Assembly (NCBI RefSeq): GCF_040939785.1
Contig: NZ_CP162553.1
Location: forward strand, 1-64,000
Reading direction: 5' to 3'
DNA from: Bradyrhizobium lupini
Lineage (GTDB): Bacteria; Pseudomonadota; Alphaproteobacteria; Rhizobiales; Xanthobacteraceae
Length of the DNA stretch: 64,000 nucleotides
The notes under the pieces were generated by a model. It searched no databases. It was not told where the DNA came from and saw only the letters and a list, made by a program, of their open reading frames with translations. Below, piece after piece: positions 38,277 to 46,278 of the stretch; the first letter of the stretch is position 1, and every line of letters starts with the position of its first letter. A program made the translations under genes and the position numbers.

Positions 38277-39518
38277 TCAGTCGCACCGAAAGATGTTTTT
38301 GCGGATCGTGCCGTGAACTCCCCAATTGGCATCGACCACCTGGGTGACGCCGAAATCGGCGCCGACCGATAGCAGCGAAATCGCCTCGTCCTCGCTCAAA
38401 CCGTGCACGGTCATCAGGAACCTCCTGAGCTTGCGGAACGCATCGCGCATCGCACGGTCGAGACTCGAGTGGTTGGCAATCTCGGTCTGTGCGTCGGCGC
38501 CGAGCGCGGCGAGGTAGTTCGGATAGGTGAAGCCGTAGAACGACCACGCCTGATCGGTCTCCAGCATCGGATGATCGAGACCTTCGAGGCTGGTGCCGGC
38601 GAGATCGGCCTTCTTGTGCAGGACGAACTCGAAATCGCCGGTCAGCGAGGTCTCGATCGCGGTGCCGCCAAGCTCGCTGTCGCCTTGCGCGGCGTGGGGA
38701 TCGCCGACCGAGAAATAGGCGCCGGGGATCGCGACCGGATAGAACATCCGCGCCCCCTTGCCGATGCGCCAGTCGTCGATGTTGCCGCCGGTATAGCTCG
38801 GCGGGATCGAGCTGACGAAATCGGCCTCCGACGGCGCGAGCCCCATGGTGCCAAAATGCAGCCGTGCCGGCACCCTGACGCTTGTGAGGATGTTCTCGCG
38901 CTTCTTGATGGTGGCGTGATCGACGCGCACGCCGGGATAATCGATGGTCGGATGCACGATGCCGTCAGGGTCGGTCTGCGGCGTCCAGACGTAGTTGTAG
39001 ACCGCCTTGGCGCAGGGCTCGCCTGACGTGTCGAGCTCGAAGATTGTGACGACCTCGCGCGGCTTCGGCTCCTCGATCAGATCGTGATAGTGAAACCCCC
39101 AGCTCGCAGCGACGTTGGAGCCGAAGCAACGGCCGGCATGACAGGCGCTGCAGCTCGGCCGCGGCCTGATATCGAGGATGCGCACTTCAAGGATATCGCC
39201 GGGCTCGGCGCCTTCGATCGCGACCGGACCGGTGAGGAGATGCACGCCGATCCCCTCGCCTGCGCCGCGGATGAACGGGCCTTCGGTCGGGCCCGAACCG
39301 CGCCGCGCGACTGCCTTGTGCTCGCGCGTCCACTGGAACACGCTCTCGGCGCCGGGATCGCCCTGGATCATGCGCTCGTAATCGTCGTTGGCGTGGTGGG
39401 TCAGCGTCTCGATGGTGGCGCGATCGCCCGAGCGCAGGGTCAGGGCCGGCGCGACCTTCTTGGAGAAATAACCCCAGTGGACGGTCTTAGGCGAAACCGG
39501 CAGCGTCAGATGCTTCAT
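38277..39518 (-). CDS. Acetamidase/formamidase (second copy)
   Basis: 413 residues from ATG at 39518 (MKHLTLPVSPKTVHWGYFSK), the normal family size. Same landmarks as the fused copy upstream: ATIETLTHHANDDYERMIQGD, GAGEGIGVHLLTGPVAIEGAEPGDILEVRILDI, GGNIDDWRIGKGARMFYPVAIPGAYFSVGDPHAAQGDSELGGTAIE. A Cys-rich insert (RPSCSACHAGRCFG) is not in the other copy. The reading frame runs on from the ABC gene upstream without a stop, but an AGAAGAGG ribosome site before the ATG and the family N-terminus support a separate start. It forms a unit with the amino-acid importer. Confidence 0.9.
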   Translation of the reverse strand: MKHLTLPVSPKTVHWGYFSKKVAPALTLRSGDRATIETLTHHANDDYERMIQGDPGAESVFQWTREHKAVARRGSGPTEGPFIRGAGEGIGVHLLTGPVAIEGAEPGDILEVRILDIRPRPSCSACHAGRCFGSNVAASWGFHYHDLIEEPKPREVVTIFELDTSGEPCAKAVYNYVWTPQTDPDGIVHPTIDYPGVRVDHATIKKRENILTSVRVPARLHFGTMGLAPSEADFVSSIPPSYTGGNIDDWRIGKGARMFYPVAIPGAYFSVGDPHAAQGDSELGGTAIETSLTGDFEFVLHKKADLAGTSLEGLDHPMLETDQAWSFYGFTYPNYLAALGADAQTEIANHSSLDRAMRDAFRKLRRFLMTVHGLSEDEAISLLSVGADFGVTQVVDANWGVHGTIRKNIFRCD

Positions 39519-39571
39519 GAGGTGGCCTCTTCTGGAAACGCGGTCTTGAACGTCGTGGGTGCGGTTCTCAT
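39515..39571 (-). CDS. Possible 18-residue coupling peptide between ABC gene and acetamidase
   Basis: Frame starting MRTAPTTFKT at 39571 and ending in TCATGA, so its stop overlaps the acetamidase ATG. In the likely corrected frame of the ABC gene (one C restored in AAGACCCCGGAGG) that gene ends ...EAVR with a TGA overlapping this ATG. The three frames would then be chained by stop-start overlaps. It may be no more than a translational bridge. Confidence 0.3.
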   Translation of the reverse strand: MRTAPTTFKTAFPEEATS

Positions 39572-41189
39572 CGCACCGCCTCCGGGTCTTGTCGGCTTCC
39601 ATCACGCTGAGGAAACGCGCGGTCAGCGGATTGCGAGGGTTGGAGAGCACGTCGTGCGCGGGCCCCTCCTCGATGATCGTGCCGCCGCTCAGGAATGCGA
39701 CGCGGTCGGCGACCTCGTCGGCGAAGCGGATCTGGTGCGTCGAGATGATCATGGTGAGGCCGTCATCGACGGCGAGACGCCGGATCACTTCCAGCACCTC
39801 GCTCACGAGCTCGGGATCCAGCGCCGAGGTCGGCTCGTCCAAGAGTAGCACGCTGGGGTTCGGTGCGAGCGCTCGGGCGATCGCGACGCGCTGCTGCTGA
39901 CCGCCGGAGAGATGCCGCGGCAGCGCGTCGGCTCGGTGCGACAGCCCGACCCGGTCGAGCAGCTCGGCGGCGCGCCGATCGGCATCGATGCGGGTCATGC
40001 CGTGCACCCAGCGCAAGGGCCCGGCGATGTTCTCCTTGGCCGAGAGGTGGGCGAACAAATTGAATTGCTGGAACACCATGCCGACGCCCACGCTTGCCCG
40101 CTCATTGGCGATCGCGCGGGGCGGCAGCAGCTTGCCGTCGTCGCCAAAACCGAGGCGGCGGCCGCCGACACGCACCGTGCCTCCGTCCCAGCTTTCGAGA
40201 TGATTGATGCAGCGGAGCAGCGTGCTCTTGCCGGAGCCGCTGGGCCCGAGCAGCGCGACGACCTCGCCGACGCGCACCGTAAGATCGAGGCCGCCAAGCA
40301 CCTTTTGCGCGCCGTAGCTCTTGGTGAGGTCCTTGGTCTCGACCGCGATGTTGTTGCGTGAAATCGTCGCCGCGCGCCGGGTGCGTTCCTCGCGGGTCAA
40401 GGCCGGCGGCGGCGTGTCGGTGAGATCAGCCTGTCCAGGCACTTGGACGTCGACGGTCGCTGCGGCAAGTTCGAGCTTGGTGGCGAGGTCGACGCGACGC
40501 CAGGGCAGGTAATCGGCGAGCCTGCGCTGGCGGCCCTTGGTACGATCGAGATCGAGCAACCATTCGACGAAAAGCTGGATGATGCTGATGGCAAAGGTCA
40601 GCACCAGGTATAGCAGGCCCGAGGCGAAGAAGATCGAGAAGAAGTCGAAGGTCGAGGACGCAAGCTGGGTCGAGCGCAGGGTCAGCTCCTGGACCGCGAC
40701 CACGGAGGCGAGCGACGAATTCTTCAGCGCACTCACGGCCTCGTTGCCGAAGGCCGGGATCATGGTGCGGATCGCCTGGGGCGCGATCACCCGCCACATC
40801 AGGATCCGCGGCGTCATGCCGAGCGCCTGGCCGGCCGTCACCTGCCCGCGGTCGACACCGAGCACGCCGGCGCGCAGCATCTCGGCGATGAACGGCGCCT
40901 CGTTGCAGGCCAGCGCAAGGCCGGCGGCCAGCACCGCCGGCAGCTTGATCCCGATATGCGGCAACGCGTCGTAGGCGAACACCATTTGCAGGATCAGCGG
41001 CGTGCCGCGGAAGATCACGGTGTAGGCCCTGGCGATCGCCGCCAGCAGCCAGAAGCGGGAGAGCTGCATGCCGGCGAGGATCAATCCAAGGATCAATCCG
41101 CCGCCGAGCCCGAGGGCAGTCACCTCGAGGGTGAGCTCGATGCCCTCGAGCAGATACGGCATGCTCAGGTAATGGAGGAATAGCGACAT
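39568..41189 (-). CDS. Polar amino-acid ABC transporter, fused permease and ATPase
   Basis: About 540 residues. The first 240 are a His/Glu/Gln-type permease (MSLFLHYLSMPYLLEGIELTLEVTALGLGGGLILGLILAG; EAA loop GVDRGQVTAGQALGMTPRILMWRVIAPQAIRTMIPAFGNE). After a linker comes an ATPase: Walker A LGPSGSGKST, Q-loop VFQQFNLFAHL, signature HLSGGQQQRVAIARAL, Walker B LLLDEPTSALDP, H-loop ISTHQIRFA. The fused permease-ATPase form is known for such importers. The frame continues into the acetamidase, but a single missing C near 39583 would restore a stop at 39568. The substrate-binding gene lies directly upstream. Confidence 0.85.
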
Positions 41190-42106
41190 CAGTCGGCCGT
41201 CAGAATGTCAGGCTCCTTGAAGTTGTTCACGTCGAGCCCATGCTTCTTCAGAAGCTCCATATGCGTGCCGGCCTTCTGCACCTCGATCAGGGCTGCGAGC
41301 ACGGCGTCGCGGAATTTAGACTTGTCCTTCGGGACGGCGATGCCGACCGAATACGGGATCGTCACCGCGGTCGCCTTCTCCAGCTTGTCCGGATAGGCCT
41401 TCACCGCGCTGTCGACGGTGTTGACGTCGTTGACATAGGTGTCGGCACGACCGGCGAGGATCGCCTGGATGCAGTTGGCGTTGTTGTCGTAGAGCTGGAC
41501 GGTCGGCTCGGCCTTGCCGGCCTTCTTGCACTCAGGCAGCAGCGCCTGGATCAGCGGCACCTCGACATAGCCGGTGTTTTCGGCGGCAGCGGCGCCGCAC
41601 ATCGACATGTTGATGCCGTTGATGCCCTTCGGATTGCCCTTGGCGACCAGCACGCCGTCGAACACTTTCGAATAGGTGATGAAGTCGGCGGCCTTGGCGC
41701 GCTCCTTGGTGGCGTAGATGTCGGAAATCACGATGTCGGCTTGTCCCGCGGCCAGCGTCGTCAGGAGCGCCGCGAACGTCACCGGCTTGTAGGTCAACTT
41801 GAAGCCGAGGCATTCGCCGATGGCTTCGCCGAGATCGATGTCGAAGCCGATATACTTGCTCGGATCCTTCGGATCGATGGTCTCATAGCCCGGCGTGTGC
41901 GGGTTGATGGCGTTGACGAGGGTCTTGCCCTTCCAGTCCGGATATTTGTCCTGGAGCGCGGCGCAGGCCGCAGGCGCCGCAGCCTGCGCGCTCAGGGGCG
42001 CGGCTGCCAGCGCGCCGAAAGTGACCGCGGCGCCGAGCGCGGCCTTGTGCCAAGACAGCGATGCACGTGCGTTCCCCCGCGCCTGGGGCAATACGGGTCT
42101 CTCCAT
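41189..42106 (-). CDS. Periplasmic amino-acid-binding protein of the ABC importer
   Basis: 305 residues, family 3 solute-binding protein. Signal peptide (AALGAAVTFGALAAAPLSAQA). Mature start APAACAALQDKYPDWKGKTLVNAINPHTPGYETIDPKDPSKYIGFDIDLGEAIGECLGF, then the ligand-binding run FAALLTTLAAGQADIVISDIYATKERAKAADFITYSKVFDGVLV. Several Cys (CAAL, GECLGF, MSMCGAAA, LPECKK, ANCIQ) exceed the usual count. Its stop overlaps the start of the permease-ATPase gene. Ligand unknown; the next gene is an amidase, so an amide or amino acid is reasonable. Confidence 0.9.
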   Translation of the reverse strand: MERPVLPQARGNARASLSWHKAALGAAVTFGALAAAPLSAQAAAPAACAALQDKYPDWKGKTLVNAINPHTPGYETIDPKDPSKYIGFDIDLGEAIGECLGFKLTYKPVTFAALLTTLAAGQADIVISDIYATKERAKAADFITYSKVFDGVLVAKGNPKGINGINMSMCGAAAAENTGYVEVPLIQALLPECKKAGKAEPTVQLYDNNANCIQAILAGRADTYVNDVNTVDSAVKAYPDKLEKATAVTIPYSVGIAVPKDKSKFRDAVLAALIEVQKAGTHMELLKKHGLDVNNFKEPDILTAD

Positions 42107-42538
42107 CTCCAGCTCCTTCGAATTGTCATGGCAATGGCCATGTTCCAGATCGCGGAAGCGAGCCTAGGAGGAGAGCGGACCGGAAAGCTTGTCCGCGGGC
42201 GTACAAAAAATTGGATGGAGGGAGCCCGCCATTTGGGCAGGCAGCTGCTCAAAAACTGTTCGTGAATGCGGGACGCTGTAGCGCGCAATTGCGAATTCGG
42301 GGAAACCACATGATCTTGCGTGACGCCGCGATCTGCACGATCAGCAGATCATGCGGTGAGGTCATTTGACAGAGATATGACAATCAAAGGACGCATCTGC
42401 GGCCGACATCCGAAGCACATCCCCCGCCGTCCCCAGCCTGTCCGCAGCATACCCACAGGTGTATCCACAGGACGACTATGCCGGATTCGCCTGCCCGCGC
42501 GAGCCACTTGCTGCGCACAAACCCACAGGGCCGGTATG
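42107..42538. other. 432-base intergenic region upstream of the ABC importer
   Basis: No credible gene. It holds an inverted repeat GATCTGC-ACGATCA-GCAGATC at 42330-42350, possibly the 3' end of the small Cys-rich gene to the right. It also has three copies of CCACAGG (42453, 42465, 42523). One, GTATCCACAGG, differs by one base from the DnaA-box consensus. The right-hand half is closest to the start of the substrate-binding gene. Confidence 0.5.
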
Positions 42539-42802
42539 TCAGCCGCCGGCCTGATCGAACACGATGCGGCAAGCCTCACTCAAGCTTGGCCTGTTACGGC
42601 GCAGGCAGGCCGTGATGGCGCGGACGTTGGGGATTTCGCCGGCGCAGAGCCGGTAGACGTCGGGGGTACAGGCCCGGCGCTGCTCGGGTGTTCCCTGCTG
42701 CGCATGGGCGGCGGAGGCAAACAGCGTCAGGAACAGCCCGACCGTCGAGGCCCGGCGCGCCCGGCTTTTCACGCCCGCAAATCGCAAGAACCGCGCCTTC
42801 AT
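42539..42802 (-). CDS. Small secreted Cys-containing protein, unknown function
   Basis: 87 residues. Signal peptide (TVGLFLTLFASAAHA). Mature part QQGTPEQRRACTPDVYRLCA, then GEIPNVRAITACLRRNRPSL and SEACRIVFDQ. Four Cys in two CxnC pairs resemble the short cysteine-rich repeat proteins common in this genus. No enzymatic motif. A separate neighbour gene starts on the opposite strand 256 bases away. Confidence 0.75.
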   Translation of the reverse strand: MKARFLRFAGVKSRARRASTVGLFLTLFASAAHAQQGTPEQRRACTPDVYRLCAGEIPNVRAITACLRRNRPSLSEACRIVFDQAGG

Positions 42803-43058
42803 GACCAGTCTCCCGTCTGCTTTGCCCGACCGGCCTGTATTGGCCGGTGTGCAAAGGGGTAGGAGAAATAAACAGCGAAAGATGTGACATCCTTCACACT
42901 GCGGGCACCCCGGCAGGAACCTAAGTTTCCCAACGCGATTTCATCAATCGCTAACCAATCGGGACCCGATTGGCGGATCGTTAAAATGCGATCGATCGGC
43001 TCAACCGGGAAACAAACCGGCTTTGCGATATTGCGCCATCCGCGGTCCGGAGGGTGTG

Positions 43059-43271
43059 ATGAGCGAAGCCGAATTCAACTTGCTGCTGGATGCCGTCCAG
43101 GACGCCATGGTCCATGAAGATCTGGCGTTCGTGCCGGGGGAGGATTTCGTGCCGCGCTCGTGGACGTATTACGCGAAGCCCAACGCCTCCGCGAAGCCCA
43201 AGGCCGCCAATGACAATGAGGGCGCCTGGCCCTTGGTGCCTTTCCCGGACGGCTGGTACGCGGCCTGCTGA
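43059..43271 (+). CDS. Small hypothetical protein (70 residues)
   Basis: MSEAEFNLLLDAVQDAMVHE then DLAFVPGEDFVPRSWTYYAK and PKAANDNEGAWPLVPFPDGWYAAC. A GGAGGGTGTG ribosome site precedes the ATG directly, which fixes the start. Acidic N-terminus, aromatic-rich C-terminus with a final Cys. No family recognised. It stands alone, with 256 bases on the left and another small gene on the opposite strand to the right. Confidence 0.65.
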   Translation: MSEAEFNLLLDAVQDAMVHEDLAFVPGEDFVPRSWTYYAKPNASAKPKAANDNEGAWPLVPFPDGWYAAC

Positions 43272-43358
43272 AGCCAATTTCACCGTGAGCCGACGCGCCC
43301 GCGCTCCGCGGGCGTTTTGCTATGGCAGCTACGCGGTGAAAATCCCGCGTGATCGCGA

Positions 43359-43505
43359 TCAGGTCTTGACCCGCTCTCCGCCGTCCTGCGGCGCCTGGTC
43401 GGGTGCGGCCGGCGGAAAGATGCTGTCATAGATCGCACGGGCCTCGCGGATGAGGCGGGCCCGCTCCAGCTCGGATTTCGGGACAAATCGGACGGTTTCG
43501 CTCAC
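43359..43505 (-). CDS. Small hypothetical protein (48 residues, GTG start)
   Basis: Starts GTG at 43505 with GGAGAG six bases upstream: MSETVRFVPKSELERARLIR, then EARAIYDSIFPPAAPDQAPQ and DGGERVKT. A charged helix followed by a Pro-rich tail. Unrecognised, but the ribosome site and amphipathic helix suggest a real gene. It lies between the tRNA-Cys and the plus-strand small gene. Confidence 0.6.
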   Translation of the reverse strand: MSETVRFVPKSELERARLIREARAIYDSIFPPAAPDQAPQDGGERVKT

Positions 43506-43539
43506 GTGCTCTCCAGCGCTCGATCGTTGGGATGCATCA

Positions 43540-43606
43540 CTTCGCAGATGCGAAGACTATGCCAGCGGGCTGAATGGCGGGTTTCCGCCGGGCCCCGGGC
43601 AAACCC
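43540..43606. terminator. Two hairpins downstream of tRNA-Cys
   Basis: CTTCGCA-GA-TGCGAAG at 43540-43555 is a perfect stem. GGGTTT at 43579-43584 pairs with AAACCC at 43601-43606 around a GC-rich loop. They lie 90-150 bases past the tRNA-Cys 3' end and just above the small GTG-start gene, so either could act as its upstream terminator. Confidence 0.35.
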
Positions 43607-43693
43607 GGTGTGCGCGGCCAGCACGCATCGCCCGCGCGGGCCGATGGCAGCCGCGATACGATCGAATATTGCTGAAATATCAGGAGGTTGTGA

Positions 43694-43767
43694 TGGAGGC
43701 CACGTCGGGACTCGAACCCGAGTAAACGGTTTTGCAGACCGGCGCGTAACCACTCCGCCACGTGGCC
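43694..43767 (-). tRNA. tRNA-Cys (GCA)
   Basis: 74-nt cloverleaf on the minus strand beginning GGCCACGTGGCGGAGTGG. Anticodon GCA in the loop TCTGCAAAA; T-arm CGGGTTCGAGTCCCG; acceptor GGCCACG pairs with CGTGGCC, discriminator T, and CCA is encoded. Confidence 0.97.
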
Positions 43768-43825
43768 CCAACGAGGGCGGAGCAATATAGGGGATCACAG
43801 GTTTAGGCAACCCCGACCGGACCAG

Positions 43826-44578
43826 CTACGCCTTCGCGCCGCCGAGATATTGGCCGAGAATTTCATCGGTCGCGCCGGCCGCCACGATGCGCCCCTCCTC
43901 CAGCAGGATCGCGCGGTTGCAGGTGCTCTTGATCAACTCGATGTCGTGCGAGGCGAGCACCAGAATGCCGGCGCGTACAACGATCTCGTCGAGCCGCTGC
44001 CGCGCCTTCTTGCGGAACTGCTGGTCGCCGACGCCGATCCATTCGTCGAGCAGCACGATCTCGCCCTCGACGGCGGTTGCGACTGCAAAGATCAGGCGCA
44101 GCATCATGCCGCTGGAATAGGTGCGCAGCGGCAGGTCGAGCCGGTCGCCCAGTTCGGTGAATGCGGCGATCTCCCCCCGCTTGGCGTCGATCTCGGAGCG
44201 CCGTGCGCCGATCACGAGGCCACGCCGCATGATGTTCTCGTAGCCGGTCGCTTCCTCGTCGAATCCGGCCGAGAGATCGAACAGCGGCAGACAGCGGCCC
44301 AGCACGTCCACGCTGCCCGACGTCGGATGGTAGATGCCGGCGAGCACCCGCAGCAGCGTGGTCTTGCCGGCGCCATTGGCGCCGATGATGGCGACGCGAT
44401 CGCCGGCACGGATGTCGAGGTTGACGTCACTCAACGCGGAGACGATGTGCGGGGTCGCCGTGGTCCGCCGCAGTGTCATCGCGTTGACGAACCGGCTGCG
44501 CAGCGAGCGGTCGCGGAACGACAGCACCGGAAACCTCACCGAGACGTTGCGAAGCGCGATATGAGCTGCGGGGGTCAT
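43826..44578 (-). CDS. Polysaccharide-export ABC ATPase (Wzt/KpsT-like)
   Basis: 250 residues from MTPAAHIALRNVSVRFPVLS. Walker A GANGAGKTT, a polysaccharide-type loop (VDVLGRCLPLFDLSAGFDEEATGYENIMRRGLVIGA), signature RTYSSGMMLRL, Walker B EIVLLDEWIGVGD, H-loop LASHDIEL. The SAGFDEEATGYENI region and YSSGM signature are diagnostic of O-antigen or capsule exporters. It has no C-terminal carbohydrate-binding extension, so it is the short Wzt type. It begins 10 bases after its permease. Confidence 0.9.
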   Translation of the reverse strand: MTPAAHIALRNVSVRFPVLSFRDRSLRSRFVNAMTLRRTTATPHIVSALSDVNLDIRAGDRVAIIGANGAGKTTLLRVLAGIYHPTSGSVDVLGRCLPLFDLSAGFDEEATGYENIMRRGLVIGARRSEIDAKRGEIAAFTELGDRLDLPLRTYSSGMMLRLIFAVATAVEGEIVLLDEWIGVGDQQFRKKARQRLDEIVVRAGILVLASHDIELIKSTCNRAILLEEGRIVAAGATDEILGQYLGGAKA

Positions 44579-44588
44579 ATCTCGTGCC

Positions 44589-45305
44589 TCACAGCCAATA
44601 CGCCACACGATGGCGGTATTTCGCGTAGCAGCCGAGGCCGATGACGGCCAGGACGGTCGCATAGATGACCCCGAGGAGCCATTGCCCCGCATCGGTCGAC
44701 TGCGACAGTAGCGGCCTGCGCACCAGATCGAGCAGCGTCGCGAACGGATTGGCGCGGATCAGCCAATAAAACGCGGTGCCGCGCGCGCTGTCTTCGGTCC
44801 AGATGATCGGCGTCAGGAAGAAGACGAATTGCAGGCCGCTGACGATCGCCGAGCCGATGTCACGAAACCGCGCGCAGAGGATACCGAGCGCGACCGAGCC
44901 ACCCAGCAGCACAGTGAGCAGGATCGCGAAGCCCGGTACCGCGAGCAGCATGCTCCCATGCAGCGGCCACGGCATCAGGAGATAGAGCAGGACGACGATC
45001 ACCAGATGATGCGCGAAGATGAGGACGTTGCGCGCCATCATCTGGAGCACGTGCACGATCAGCGGCGCCGGCACCGCCTTGATCAAATGGCCTGATGCCA
45101 CGAAGATGTGGGAACCTTCCTGGAGCGTCGTCGCGATCAGCGTCCAGACGATCAGGCCGACGGCAAAGTGCGGCAGAAAGCTCGTGATGTCCTGTCTGAA
45201 CAGTGCCGCATAGACCGTGCCGACGCTGGCAATGGTCGCCGCGAGCGTCAGTGTGATCCAGAGCGGGCCGATGACGGTACGCCGATAGCGTAGCGAAACG
45301 TCCAT
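44589..45305 (-). CDS. Polysaccharide-export ABC permease (Wzm-like)
   Basis: ABC-2 type membrane protein, six helices, e.g. VIGPLWITLTLAATIASVGTVYAALF, LPHFAVGLIVWTLIATTL, RNVLIFAHHLVIVVLLYLLM, AVPGFAILLTVLLGGSVALGILCARFRDIG and LQFVFFLTPIIWTEDS. The SLRYRRTVIGPLW motif normally follows about 30 cytoplasmic residues. In the same frame upstream, RRIQLAAKEILAQAARFDRWGTLAL fits that role but has no start codon, so the true start lies upstream, to about 45420, perhaps hidden by an indel in the GGGG near 45380. No glycosyltransferases are adjacent. Confidence 0.85.
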   Translation of the reverse strand: MDVSLRYRRTVIGPLWITLTLAATIASVGTVYAALFRQDITSFLPHFAVGLIVWTLIATTLQEGSHIFVASGHLIKAVPAPLIVHVLQMMARNVLIFAHHLVIVVLLYLLMPWPLHGSMLLAVPGFAILLTVLLGGSVALGILCARFRDIGSAIVSGLQFVFFLTPIIWTEDSARGTAFYWLIRANPFATLLDLVRRPLLSQSTDAGQWLLGVIYATVLAVIGLGCYAKYRHRVAYWL

Positions 45306-45502
45306 CAGGGCAAGCGTGCCCCAACGATCGAACCGCGCCGCCTGGGCAAGGATCTCCTTGGCTGCAAGCTGAATGCGACGGCCCCTTCGTTTCCGGCGTT
45401 CCGATCGTGCGAGAGGATAGCAGATAGCGGCCTATTGGCCGACGGTCTCTATCCGCCCGCCTCTCGCGGGACAATCGGCCGTACGGATGATCCGGACCGG
45501 AG

Positions 45503-46237
45503 TCAGGCTCGCTTGACCCGCCGGACACCGCGCCGGCGGTCCTTCACCGGCGGCTTTGGCGCCAATTCGGGCATCTCGGTCTGGACCTCGCGGTAGCGGG
45601 TTAACATCCGTTCAAAGCTGGCATTCAGCGTCTCGGCGATGTCCGGGCGCTTCTCCAGAGCGGAGAGGATCGTCGCCGCAGCCTCGATGGTCGACAGTCC
45701 GTCCTTCCGAGGCTCCTTGCGCAGGCGCCCGTACCGCGATGGGGTGGTCGGGTTCAGGATGACGCGCTGGCATTTCAGCATCCAGGGGTTGCGCCACCAC
45801 AGGGCCTTGGCCTGGCTCCAGGTGCCGTCGAGCAGCACCACACCTTCGAGCTTGGCGAGGCGCGCGCGCTGGTTGTCCGCGACCTCGCTCTTGCGATTGA
45901 GAGCCAGGATTTCGCCCTCGGCCTCGAGATCGGTGGCGTGCGCCGAGCCGAGATAGAGCACGGCCCAGTGCGAGGCGTTCTCGATGGGTTGCCCCAGCGC
46001 TTTCGACAGGCTCGGCCAGGACAGGCCGACCCGCAGCGTGGCACCGGCGAAATGCTTCGCAAGCAGCCGCGCAGTGCCGAGCGCCCTGTCCTGCTCCTGC
46101 GGATGCTGAAGGATCAGGAGCGAGAGCCGGTTCTTGATGGGCGTGACGCTGTCGCAGATGCACAAAGGCATCGGCTTCTGGCAGTGCGGGCATTCGGGGA
46201 TCGGATCGGCCGGCGCGGCGGCGGTGGGGTTCGACAT
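45503..46237 (-). CDS. DTW-domain protein (tRNA-uridine aminocarboxypropyltransferase-like)
   Basis: 244 residues. Zinc-like Cys cluster near the N-terminus (ECPHCQKPMPLCICDS), then LSLLILQHPQEQDRALGTARLLA and the DTW motif in GVVLLDGTWSQAKALWWRNPWM, followed by RVILNPTTPSRYGRLRKEPRKDGLSTIEAAATIL. E. coli TapT, with the same architecture, makes acp3U in tRNA; this assignment is by family. MSNPTAAAP at 46237 is the preferred start. Neighbours do not suggest a shared operon. Confidence 0.85.
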   Translation of the reverse strand: MSNPTAAAPADPIPECPHCQKPMPLCICDSVTPIKNRLSLLILQHPQEQDRALGTARLLAKHFAGATLRVGLSWPSLSKALGQPIENASHWAVLYLGSAHATDLEAEGEILALNRKSEVADNQRARLAKLEGVVLLDGTWSQAKALWWRNPWMLKCQRVILNPTTPSRYGRLRKEPRKDGLSTIEAAATILSALEKRPDIAETLNASFERMLTRYREVQTEMPELAPKPPVKDRRRGVRRVKRA

Positions 46238-46278
46238 AGTCGCCGCTATACGCTCTGCACGGCAGTTCAACAACCCGC

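Noticed and set aside
42330..42530. Possible replication origin features (DnaA-like box)
   Set aside because: One near-match box only, no AT-rich unwinding region, and no dnaA/parAB genes nearby.
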